A stretch of DNA of 64,000 bases, from contig CM059186.1 of NCBI GenBank assembly GCA_030323885.1, positions 153,669,064 to 153,733,063 on the forward strand. Reading direction: 5' to 3'. Position 1 is the first letter of the stretch. The number at the start of each line of letters is the position of its first letter. The notes below the pieces were generated by a model. It had not been told where the DNA came from. It made no database searches and saw nothing but the letters and a program-made list of their open reading frames with translations. This DNA is from Branchipolynoe longqiensis. Its lineage: Eukaryota > Annelida > Polychaeta > Phyllodocida > Polynoidae. Shown here piece by piece: positions 21,034 through 31,365 of this stretch. The translations under genes were made by a program, and so were the position numbers.

Positions 21034-21808
21034 ACAGTAAAACCTCCCTAATGGGGCTGTCACACTACGACGCTTCTTACCGGCGACCTGTCGACGTGTG
21101 TTGATTTTGGGCGATAATTAGTGAAATATCGAGACGCGCTGGGGGCGCGTTATGCGCGCGTCGGTACAGGTCGGTACACTATGCTTGACGTTGATGGTCG
21201 GCAGACAACGTCGGCGGGTGTTGCCGGTCGCCCAAGGTTTTAAGCTTGTAAAAAAAAACCAGCGATCGACAACGCGCGCAAATATATGGGTAAGGAAGTT
21301 AGGCGCGCGTCGCGCTGCGTTGGACGTGCCGGAATAACGTTATTGGAACGCTAGGAAGACGGCGCGCGCGCAGGAGGGTCGTTGCTCACACGTTGCGGCA
21401 AACTGGGCCGTTTTTGTTTTACGCCCTAGCAACATTTAAGGTTAAATGAAGACGTCACGCCAAACTTTTTTTTTTTTCCCCAGCCCATCGACACACGTTG
21501 GCCGCGCGCGCATAACGCGCCCCGCTGACGCCGATCTTTTCCCCCAAACCGCCGAAAAGTTTTACGTTTCTCGACGCGCAATATGGTACTTTCAACGCTG
21601 ATGGGTCGCCGGGACAAACGTCGTAGTGTGACAGCCCCATAACCGACCACCTCCACAGATCCACCACTCCCTTCAAAAACATACATCGCTTTATTTGGGT
21701 CCCAACAATACCATTGTAACGATATTCTAACTTTCTAAAACGACCACCTCCCTAAATGGACCAATTAAAGTCGGTCCCATGGTCGGTCGATTTAGAGAGG
21801 TTTTCCTG
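21034..21808. mobile_element. pogo/Tigger-like MITE, split by a Harbinger-like MITE
   Basis: The left terminus CAGTAAAACCTCCCTAA follows TA (21032-21033). The right terminus GATTTAGAGAGGTTTTCCTG is followed by TA (21809-21810). Without the inserted MITE and its TAA duplication it would be about 185 bp. The arms face each other and fold into a hairpin. Confidence 0.75.
21052..21639. mobile_element. Harbinger-like MITE, 588 bp, nested
   Basis: Inverted termini are TGGGGCTGTCACACTACGAC. TAA duplications lie at 21049-21051 and 21640-21642. Sequence is collinear with 6948-7547, including GGCAAACTGGGCCGTTTTTG and CCCTAGCAACATTTAAGG. This is the clearest TSD of the family in the window. Confidence 0.92.
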
Positions 21809-21810
21809 TA

Positions 21811-22186
21811 TATATTCCAATTTTACATAAAGACACATTGCACACAAACTTATATCAAACAAAACACGCACACCATAGCATTCCTTATCTAAGCATTTAC
21901 CCGATGACTCGGTCACACAATGGCGTGCAAACTGGCAGACCTGGCCTGCAGCATGCAATGCAAGCTTGCAGCATGCACTATTCTTAGCACACCTGAGCAA
22001 ACACAAGGGCCGCCGAGACAGGTGTGTTCTATCTTTAGAACTACTCAGGAAGTACCCATACGACCATGCGCATGGGGCGCCAACGATTGCTTTGGAGGCA
22101 TTCAACTGGGACCTTTCCATCTGCAAGATTTAGGTTCTGCCCACCTGCGCAGTGAAGTAGGTTTTCGAATGCAAAGAGGACCAATC
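21811..22186. other. No gene seen
   Basis: Sequence of mixed composition. It includes short CTGCAGCATGCAATGCAAGC-type purine/pyrimidine alternations but no convincing gene. Confidence 0.45.
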
Positions 22187-22375
22187 AAATGGCTTCAGCA
22201 GTTTCAGCCAATCAGAGCTGTTCTGTTCCATTGCAAATGGCTGTCCTGTATGGGGGCAGCCATTTGCAATCAAAAAGAACCAATCAGAACTGTTCATTTC
22301 CATTGCAAATGGTTGCCCCCATAGAGGGCAGCCATTTGCAATTGAAAAGAACTGCTCTGATTGGCTGAAGCTACT
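22187..22375. repeat. Foldback cluster with CCAAT boxes and CCATTTGCAAT words
   Basis: Outer arms GCCAATCAGAGCTGTTCT (near 22209) and GAACTGCTCTGATTGGC (near 22349) are inverse. Between them CCATTGCAAATGG and CAGCCATTTGCAA recur four times in both orientations. The whole can fold into nested hairpins. It may be a small foldback element. The CCAAT and octamer-like words may also bind host factors. Confidence 0.75.
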
Positions 22376-23047
22376 GAATCTTTCAATCTTTCCATATCAG
22401 CCATCTTGAAATACACCATGTGACCTTATGGATGGAGCCACAAGATACATTCAATTCATAGGCATAAAACCCCACTTCCTTTCCCAGTCGAATAGGAATT
22501 TGTAAAGAAATATCTTGATATGCGTATAGAAAGGCCCAGTCGATTACGTCCAATGAACTGCTGAAAACACCAGACATGTTTTGTATTCTTTGTTGTTGTT
22601 GCAAATATGACAATGCAAGCTGTAGAAGTAAGTGAAGAATCAGTGAATTAACAAAGACAGTGCTTTCAACGGACAGCTCTGTATCCAGATCAATGTTGCC
22701 CTGACATGGCAGGTGACAATAGCAGAGGGAAGGTGTGTGAATGGGGGTGGGGTGGGGTGAGGGTAGGGTGGGTGTAGGGCGGAGGGTGGCGTTGGGGGAC
22801 ATTGCCAAATCGATGTATTTTTAGGCCCTGTCAATAACCCTGTAACAAATCAAACTAAGCGATTTGTACATACAACAAAATTTGTCGGCTCATGACAGAG
22901 ATTTGGTTAGCACATGAGAGGCTTCAGACAAGCGCTACTGTATCTAGGTGTCATCTGGGTCTTGTAATGCTATGCGCTGTATGGTTGATGCACCTACCCT
23001 GTTATTTATATCTAACTGCATTGCCTGTATATATGTATTTACCACCA
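22376..23047. other. No gene seen
   Basis: Includes a GGGTGGGG-rich patch at 22740-22800. No ORF with recognisable similarity. Confidence 0.45.
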
Positions 23048-23066
23048 ACAAAATCCACATATATAT

Positions 23067-23111
<45 letters not shown>
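23048..23111. repeat. TA microsatellite
   Basis: About 30 TA units with one AA interruption near 23080. Confidence 0.95.
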
Positions 23112-23114
<3 letters not shown>

Positions 23115-23320
23115 GGATCGGTGACAGGAGCAAGAACAATACAATAGTCTTTTAAGTCTGCAAAAGCATGGATCGATTAACGGCTGATTCACGTTTAGTG
23201 TTTACCAGGCATAATACTTGTTGCTATGAGACAGACAAGTGCGTGCAGACGACCGGATCGCGGGCAGGTGCACGCCAGAGCGAATGTATTAATAGACCGA
23301 AGGTACTTACCATTGGTTGG

Positions 23321-24190
23321 GGGGGGGGGGGGAGTGGGGTCGGGGTGTTGGTGTCGGTGGGTATGGGTGTGGGAAGGGGTGAGGGTGGGGGTGGAAGTGG
23401 GGGTGGGGGTGGGAGTGGGTGGGAGTGGGGGTGGGGTGTGGGTGAGAGTGGGAGTGGGAGTGGGATGGGAATGTGTGTGGGTGTGTGGGTGGGTGTGGGT
23501 GGGTGTGGGAAGGGATGAGGGTGGGGGTGTGGGTTGTGTGTGGGTGTGGGTGTAGCGTATGGGAGTGGGTGTCGGTGTGGGGTCGGGTGGGGTGGGGGTT
23601 GGCATGGGTGTGGGGTGTGGATGGGGGTGTGGGTGTGGGTTGGTGTGGGGATGGGGGCGGGGTGTTGGGTAGGGATAGGGGTGGAGTTGGGGTGTGGGTG
23701 TGGATGTGGGTGAGGGGTGTGGAGTTTGGGGTGGGGTTTGGGGTGTGTGGGGTGGGTATGGCTGGGGGTTGGGTTAGGCATTGGAGCAGGGGTGGGGATG
23801 GGGTGGTGGTGGAGGTGTGGTGTGAGAAGGGGGGTAGCGGTGGGTGTGGGTGTGTGAGGGTGGGTGTGGGTGGGTTTGGGAGAGGGTGGGTGTGGGTGTG
23901 GATGTGTGGTGGGTGTGGGGTTGGGTATGGCTGGGGGTTGGGTTAGGCGTTGGGGTGGGGATGGGGTGGTGGTGGAGGTGTGGGGTGAGGAGGGGGTAGG
24001 GGTGGGTGTGTGAGGGTGGGTGTGGGTGTGGGCGGGTTGGGGAGAGGGTGGGTGTGTGTGTGGATGTGTGTGGGGTGGGTGTGGGGTGGGTGTGGGTGTG
24101 GGCGGGTTAGGGAGAGGGTGGGTGTGTGTGTGGATGTGGGTGGGGTGGGTGAGGGTTGGTGTCTGTGTGGGTGTGGGTGTGGGGGAATGC
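23321..24190. repeat. G-rich GGGTG tract, about 870 bp
   Basis: Tracts of GGGTGTGGGTGTGGG and GGGGTGGGG with larger duplicated blocks (GGGTATGGCTGGGGGTTGGGTTAGGC near 23755 and again near 23925, and a block near 24010 repeated near 24085). The plus strand has many closely spaced G-runs, so G-quadruplexes are possible. Confidence 0.95.
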
Positions 24191-24357
24191 CCTCCCTGTG
24201 TTCAGGAGGAAATCAGCCGGTTATATAGCCCGAAATACAGAAAATACCGGTATCAATGGAAGGAAGTTCACAATTGAAGAACATGCGCATAAACCACAGT
24301 TTAACACCGAGATCGGGACTATTAAATATTACAATGGAGTATAATATATTCCTCGTG

Positions 24358-24537
24358 GAAGTGATGGCAATGGGAAATATTGCTTCTAGAGCAGATTTCG
24401 AACCCAAACTTCTTGCAGTTGCAAGGATACCGTGCTAACCATTACCCAACATAATTGTCCTTGATGCAATCACCCTACCCACGCCTACCTATCTATGTGG
24501 ATACTTGCATGAGCGGTCAGTGCACACTACTACAATA
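24358..24537 (-). mobile_element. tRNA-like SINE, family S2, copy 3 (diverged)
   Basis: Same layout as 12357-12537: GGAAATATTG, TTCGAACCC, GTGCTAACCATTACC, CACCCTACCCACGCCTACC and GGTCAGTGCA. Many substitutions show that it is older than the two copies near 12.5 kb. Confidence 0.75.
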
Positions 24538-24614
24538 TCGTCGAAGAAAATATATATGAGCATATATAATGGTACCATTGGGTGGGTGAAACCCATTTGG
24601 AATGTCTCTATCCA

Positions 24615-25627
24615 TCTACAATGACTATTATGATGCTTACATATTTATCCACAACTATGCTGATTATGATGCTTACATATATGCACAATCATGCTGATTA
24701 TGATGCTTACATATATGCACAATCATGCTGATTATGATGCTCACATATATGCACAATCATGCTGATTATAATGCTCACATATATGCACAATCATGCTGAT
24801 TATAATGCTCACCTATATGCACAGTCATGCTGATTATGATGCTTACATATAAGCACAATCATGCTGATTATGATGCTTACATATATGCACAATCATGCTG
24901 ATTATGATGCTTACATATAAGCACAATCATGCTGATTATAATGCTCACATATAAGCACAATCATGCTGATTATGACGCTTACATATAAGCACAATCATGC
25001 TGATTATGATGCTTACATATATGCACAGTCATGCTGATTATGATGCTTACATATATGCACAATCATGCTGATTATGATGCTTACATATATGCACAATCAT
25101 GCTGATTATAATGCTCACATATATGCACAGTCATGCTGATTATGATGCTTACATATATGCACAATCATGCTGATTATGATGCTTACATATATGCACAATC
25201 ATGCTGATTATGATGCTCACCTATATGCACAATCATGCTGATTATAATGCTCACATATATGCACAATCATGCTGATTATGATGCTTACATATAAGCACAA
25301 TCATGCTGATTATGACGCTTACATATATGCACAATCATGCTGATTATGATGCTTACATATAAGCACAATCATGCTGATTATGATGCTCACCTATATGCAC
25401 AATCATGCTGATTATGATGCTCACATATAAGCACAATCATGCTGATTATGATGCTTACATATATGCACAGTCATGCTGATTATGATGCTTACATATATGC
25501 ACAGTCATGCTGATTATGATGCTTACATATATGCACAATCATGCTGATTATAATGCTCACATATATGCACAGTCATGCAGATTATGATGCTTACATATAT
25601 GCACAGTCATGCTGATTATGATGCTTA
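24615..25627. repeat. 34-bp satellite array, first block (about 30 units)
   Basis: Head-to-tail monomers of 34 bp built on ATCATGCTGATTATGATGC plus TTACATATATGCACA. Variation is concentrated at a few positions (AATC/AGTC, ATGATG/ATAATG/ATGACG, CTTAC/CTCAC, ATATATGC/ATATAAGC) in many combinations. The first unit or two (24615-24670) are diverged, as at an array edge. Confidence 0.98.
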
Positions 25628-26580
25628 TGAAGTGGGCGAGACTGCCAGCTGGTGGCATTCACGGGCGTGCGCCGATTAACCTGTATTCGGAGATACGGGC
25701 TACTCGCCATGGCAGACCGCGAATGCCAAACATTCACGGGCGACGGGGTTTTCGGCCGTAAAGCGTTGCTAGGAGACGCGAATAGCGTCTCGCCTGGCAA
25801 CGAAAGGGGGTCGGGCGTTCGGGGCCAGACCGATCAGACGTACTTTATGACGCTCTGATGTTTTAGCCGAGTTTTAGGTCTATATTATCGAAATTCTAAA
25901 GTTGTTTTACATTAAACATTACGGGAAGGGTTCGAACGATATTCTATACTATGTCCTACCACGAATGTTAGTTTGGCTAAGAATAAACAAAGCCGTGAGC
26001 TCTTGGAAAAGTTGATTGGAACGTTCCTTGCATTCTTTACTATCCTCCAGTTTTCTATGGAGTAAACCGCTATGGTCGAATCTAACATTGGAATACTTTA
26101 TATATATAATTAAGGGCCTTAAGCCTGACTAGGCCTTATGCTGCTACTTAGCCCATCTGCGGGGAGATTAAAATGGACATTAATAGCATTAACGTACCGA
26201 TCTTTCAGGCTGAAATAAGACAGTAACGTAGGCTGATTATCAGTGACAGTAGCAGAGACACTAGCGCCTCTGCTTAGTTCTGGATCCATTTAAACATATT
26301 AAATACACCGTTCGGCAAGGAGACTAGCCAGTTAGTTGAAACAATACAATACATGCTTTGTACTAAACATATTACGGGCGGAGGCAAACCTCCGTATTTA
26401 GGCGATACTCTGGCTAGCCGACTGTAGCCCGAGAAGTACACCGACAGACACGGACTACCTGCAGACGGGACGAGGGGCAGCAGCGGCCCGCGGCCGGCCC
26501 GAGAAATTCACATGGAAATAATTATATAAATTAACACGAAGGCTTGCCTTTGGCGGGGGCGGATTAGCCCGACGGTTAAA
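25628..26580. mobile_element. Unclassified 953-bp insertion in the satellite
   Basis: The array breaks after CTTA (25624-25627) and resumes with CTTA (26581-26584), which suggests a 4-bp target duplication. The insert begins TGAAGTGGGCGAG and ends GACGGTTAAA, has no inverted termini and no protein-coding frame. A GC-rich first part is followed by an AT-rich part. A solo LTR is possible because of the TG start and short TSD, but the end is not CA. It is seen once in the window. Confidence 0.6.
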
Positions 26581-29500
26581 CTTACATATATGCACAGTCA
26601 TGCTGATTATGATGCTTACATATATGCACAATCATGCTGATTATGATGCTTACATATATGCACAATCATGCTGATTATGATGCTTACATATATGCACAGT
26701 CATGCTGATTATGATGCTTACATATATGCACAATCATGCTGATTATAATGCTCACATATATGCACAGTCATGCTGATTATGATGCTTACATATATGCACA
26801 ATTATGGTGATTATAATGCTTACATATAAGCACAATCATGCCGATTATGACGCTTACATATAAGCACAATCATGCTGATTATGATGCTTACATATAAGCA
26901 CAATCATGCTGATTATGATGCTTACATATATGCACAATCATGCTGATTATGACGCTCACCTATATGCACAATCATGCTGATTATGACGCTTACATATATG
27001 CACAATCATGCTGATTATGATGCTTACATATATGCACAATCATACTGATTATGACGCTTACATATATGCACAGTCATGCTGATTATGATGCTTACATATA
27101 AGCACAGTCATGCTGATTATGACGCTTACATATATGCACAGTCATGCTGATTGATTATGATGCCTACATTTATGCACAATCATGCTGATTATGATGCTTA
27201 CATATATGAACAGTCATGCTGATTATGACGCTTACATATAAGCACAATCATGCTGATTATGATGCTTACATATATGCACAATTATGCTGATTATAATGCT
27301 TACATATATGCACAATCATGCTGATTATAATGCTCACCTATATGCACAATCATGCTGATTATAATGCTTACATATATGCACAATCATGCTGATTATGATG
27401 CTTACATATAAGCACAATCATGCTGATTATGATGCTTACATATATGCACAGTCATGCTGATTATGATGCTTACATATATGCACAATCATGCTGATTATGA
27501 TGCTTACATATAAGCACAATCATGCTGATTATGATGCTTACATATAAGCACAATCATGCTGATTATGACGCTTACATATATGCACAATCATGCTGATTAT
27601 GATGCTTACATATAAGCACAATCATGCTGATTATAATGCTTACATATAAGCACAATCATGCTGATTATGATGCTCACATATAAGCACAATCATGCTGATT
27701 ATAATGCTTACATATATGCACAATCATGCTGATTATGACGCTTACATATAAGCACAATCATGCTGATTATGACGCTTACATATAAGCACAATCATGCTGA
27801 TTATGATGCTTACATATAAGCACAATCATGCTGATTATGACGCTTACATATAAGCACAATCATGCTGATTATGACGCTTACATATAAGCACAATCATGCT
27901 GAGTATGATGCTTACATATATACACAGTCATGCTGATTATAATGCTTACATATATGCACAATTATGCTGATTATAATGCTTACATATAAGCACAATCATG
28001 CTGATTATGATGCTTACATATATGCACAGTCATGCTGATTATAATGCTTACATATAAGCACAATCATGCTGATTATGATGCTTACATATAAGCACAATTA
28101 TGCTGATTAGAATGCTTACATATAAGCACAATCATGCTGATTATGATGCTTACATATAAGCACAATTATGCTGATTATAATGCTTACATATAAGCACAAT
28201 CATGCTGATTATGATGCTTACATATATGCACAGTCATGCTGATTATGACGCTTACATATATGCACAATTATGCTGATTATGACGCTTACATATAAGCACA
28301 ATCATGCTGATTATAATGCTTACATATATGCACAATCATGCTGATTATGACGCTCACCTATATGCACAGTCATGCTGATTATGATGCTTACATATAAGCA
28401 CAATCATGCTGATTATGATGCTTACATATATGCACAATCATGCTGATTATGATGCTTACATAAATGCACAGTCATGCTGATTATAATGCTTACATATATG
28501 CACAATTATGCTGATTATAATGCTTACATATAAGCACAATCATGCTGATTATGATGCTTACATATATGCACAGTCATGCTGATTATAATGCTTACATATA
28601 TGCACAATTATGCTGATTATAATGCTTACATATAAGCACAAACATGCTGATTATGATGCTTACATATATGCACAATCATGGTGATTATAATGCTCACATA
28701 TAAGCACAATCATGCTGATTATGATGCTTACATATATGCACAATCATGCTGATTATGATGCTCACATATAAGCACAATCATGCTGATTATAATGCTTACA
28801 TATAAGCACAATCATGCTGATTATGATGCTTACATATAAGCACAATCATGCTGATTATGATGCTTACATATATGCGCAATCATGCTGATTATGATGCTTA
28901 CATATATGCACAGTCATGCTGATTATAATGCTTACATATATGCACAATTATGCTGATTATAATGCTTACATATAAGCACAATCATGCTGATTATGATGCT
29001 TACATATATGCACAGTCATGCTGATTATAATGCTTACATATAAGCACAATCATGCTGATTATGATGCTTACATATATGCACAATCATGCTGATTATGATG
29101 CTTACATATATGCACAGTCATGCTGATAATAATGCTTACATATATGCACAATTATGCTGATTATAATGCTTACATATAAGCACAAACATGCTGATTATGA
29201 TGCTTACATATAAGCACAGTCATGCTGATTATGATGCTTACATATATGCACAATCATGCTGATTATGATGCTTACATATAAGCACAATCATGCTGATTAT
29301 GATGCTCACATATAAGCACAATCATGCTGATTATAATGCTTACATATAAGCACAATCATGCTGATTATAATGCTCACATATATGCACAATCATGCTGATT
29401 ATAATGCTTGCAGCTATGCACAATCATGCTGATTATGATGCTCACATAGATGCACAGTCATGCTGATTATAATGCTTACATATATGCACAGTCATGCTGA

Positions 29501-29966
29501 TTATGATGCTTACATATATGCACAGTCATGCTGATTATGATGCTTACATATAAGCACAATCATGCTGATTATGATGCTTACATATAAGCACAATCATGCT
29601 GATTATGATGCTTACATATAAGCACAATCATGCTGATTATGATGCTTACATATATGCACAATCATGCTGATTATGATGCTCACATATATGCACAGTCATG
29701 CTGATTATGATGCTTACATATATGCACAATTATGCTGATTATGACGATTACATATAAGCACAATCATGCTGATTATAATGCTTACATATATGCACAATCA
29801 TGCTGATTATGACGCTCACCTATATGCACAGTCATGCTGATTATGATGCTTACATATAAGCACAATCATGCTGATTATGATGCTTACATATATGCACAAT
29901 CATGCTGATTATGATGCTTACATATATGCACAGTCATGCTGATTATAATGCTTACATATATGCACA
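26581..29966. repeat. 34-bp satellite array, second block (about 100 units)
   Basis: The same monomer as 24615-25627, in the same orientation and phase. A rare unit has a 4-bp insertion (near 27150). The array ends directly at the first base of retrotransposon A. Confidence 0.98.
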
Positions 29967-30160
29967 ATTGTACATGTTGCCGGAAACATGCATAATTCAA
30001 AATCCCTGGCTACGGGCCTGATATGATTAATACCATAGATACCGTTCGGAGCATGCGTTGCTACGGTCTGAGTTAACTTCCGGTAGAGAATGCAAGCACA
30101 GTTCAGTTCTTACCTGGCCACTGTCGTTGACGGAGTGCTAACACTGCTGTGGAACTTTGT
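29966..30160 (+). repeat. Split direct repeat A1 of element A
   Basis: This is 195 bp, repeated at 44006-44200 with one difference (CTACGG/CTATGG). It opens AATTGTACATGTTGC and holds the palindrome CATGTTGCCGGAAACATG at 29973-29990. It ends just before the gag start and so forms the 5' leader. Confidence 0.93.
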
Positions 30161-30168
30161 TTGTTACG

Positions 30169-31365
30169 ATGCCGAAATTACAGAAAGTGAAGAGTGTGGT
30201 CGTCGGACGTTATTCCAAAGCGTTATTGCGATCAATGGAGTCTTCAGGAGGAGGTTCGGACGAGGATTTACGGAGCGACGTTCCAGTGAGCCGTCGGGTG
30301 TCAAATACACAGTTAAAGATGGCGGATCTGGCAACCGCTTCGCCTGTGCCGTCAACTTCCAAGTCTGGGGGCCACCCATCGTTAGAGGAGATTGCGTCAT
30401 TGTTGGATTTAAAATTGAGGGCAGCACAAGAACCGTTGCTGGAGCGTATCAGGAGTTTAGAGCAGTCTAATAGTGGAGGAGGACAATATCGGGGACAGCA
30501 GGACGAGACAGTTGATTCAAATCATGACGTCACTGATCGGTCTGATGCAACGGTTCTTCGCACTTCAAATGGATCGACTGTTCGTCCGGCGAGATCGTGT
30601 GTTCCAGATACTCATGTGCGTAAGCCGAAAGGTAAAGTGTGTCAGTCTTCTTGTTCTGGTCGTGCATGTAAAAGGGTGGCTTCGGATGTTGACATTGAGT
30701 CGGACAGTGAGGATTCTGTGATGCGGGAGCTAATACGGTATGCTGGTAAAAAAGCAAGGCGCTCTAAAACATTAAAATTGGTTCCACACAAGTACATCAT
30801 TAGAAATGAGAAGAAAGGAAAGGTTCAACAAGGTGAGGCTTCGTGGTTTGAGTATCTGGCGGCTATTCGTCGAATGGTCAAACGTGGTGATGTGCCTGAA
30901 TCATGGGAAAAGCATTTAGATGATCATGTTGATACCATTTTGGACATGGCTCAAAACTATTCGTGGCATACATGTCTAACATATAGCGAGAAGATATTTA
31001 ACATGATTGCTGACAAGCGGCTGCCTAATGGTTGGGATGATCATGGGAAGATTATTGAAGTGAGACGAGATATTTGTGGTCTTGGGAAGAGGATAGATCA
31101 TGCCGGGCAATCAGGTACTTGGTCAAGTGCCACTGAATATAAAAAGGGTGTTGATGCGCGGCCCTGTATTATATGGAACAGGGGTGGTACCTGCGGTTTC
31201 ACTGGTGACCATGGAGAGGGTGTCAATAAGTTTGTCCATATATGTTCTTATTGTGCCTTTAAATTGCGAAAGAAGCACTCACATCGAGAAATGGACTGTA
31301 AGACGAAACATCATGCTAAGGAGATGGTCATTGAGGATACAACTAACCGTGCAAAGAATTTTTAA
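30169..31365 (+). CDS. gag: Gag-like protein of element A
   Basis: A nucleocapsid-type protein that would package the element RNA in cytoplasmic particles. The ATG at 30169 (MPKLQKVKS) is the first one after A1 and gives 398 residues. The N-terminal half is polar and low in complexity, with a helical stretch around LEEIASLLDLKLRAAQEPLL. A conserved core starts at VPHKYIIRNEKKGKVQQGEA and runs through WFEYLAAIRRM and LTYSEKIFNMIADKRLP. It aligns with the Gag of element B (TYVIRDERKGKVGPGE, AWSEKVFSMIDDGRLP). Near the C-terminus is a Cys/His module: CIIWNRGGTC, DHGEG, HICSYC, HREMDC. The frame is intact. It ends Asn-Phe-stop in a T-run, with pol opening in the -1 frame. Confidence 0.88.
   Translation: MPKLQKVKSVVVGRYSKALLRSMESSGGGSDEDLRSDVPVSRRVSNTQLKMADLATASPVPSTSKSGGHPSLEEIASLLDLKLRAAQEPLLERIRSLEQSNSGGGQYRGQQDETVDSNHDVTDRSDATVLRTSNGSTVRPARSCVPDTHVRKPKGKVCQSSCSGRACKRVASDVDIESDSEDSVMRELIRYAGKKARRSKTLKLVPHKYIIRNEKKGKVQQGEASWFEYLAAIRRMVKRGDVPESWEKHLDDHVDTILDMAQNYSWHTCLTYSEKIFNMIADKRLPNGWDDHGKIIEVRRDICGLGKRIDHAGQSGTWSSATEYKKGVDARPCIIWNRGGTCGFTGDHGEGVNKFVHICSYCAFKLRKKHSHREMDCKTKHHAKEMVIEDTTNRAKNF

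Noticed and set aside
23195..24277. Val/Trp/Gly-rich and Pro/Thr/His-rich frames
   Set aside because: Translations of the GGGTG tract. No evidence of selection on protein.
25628..26580. LTR retrotransposon call for the insertion
   Set aside because: There is a TG start and short TSD, but no CA end, no second LTR, no primer-binding site and no coding part. Kept as unclassified.
24615..29966. CRISPR-like repeat array
   Set aside because: The 34-bp units are directly adjacent with no spacers, and the context is eukaryotic. This is satellite DNA.
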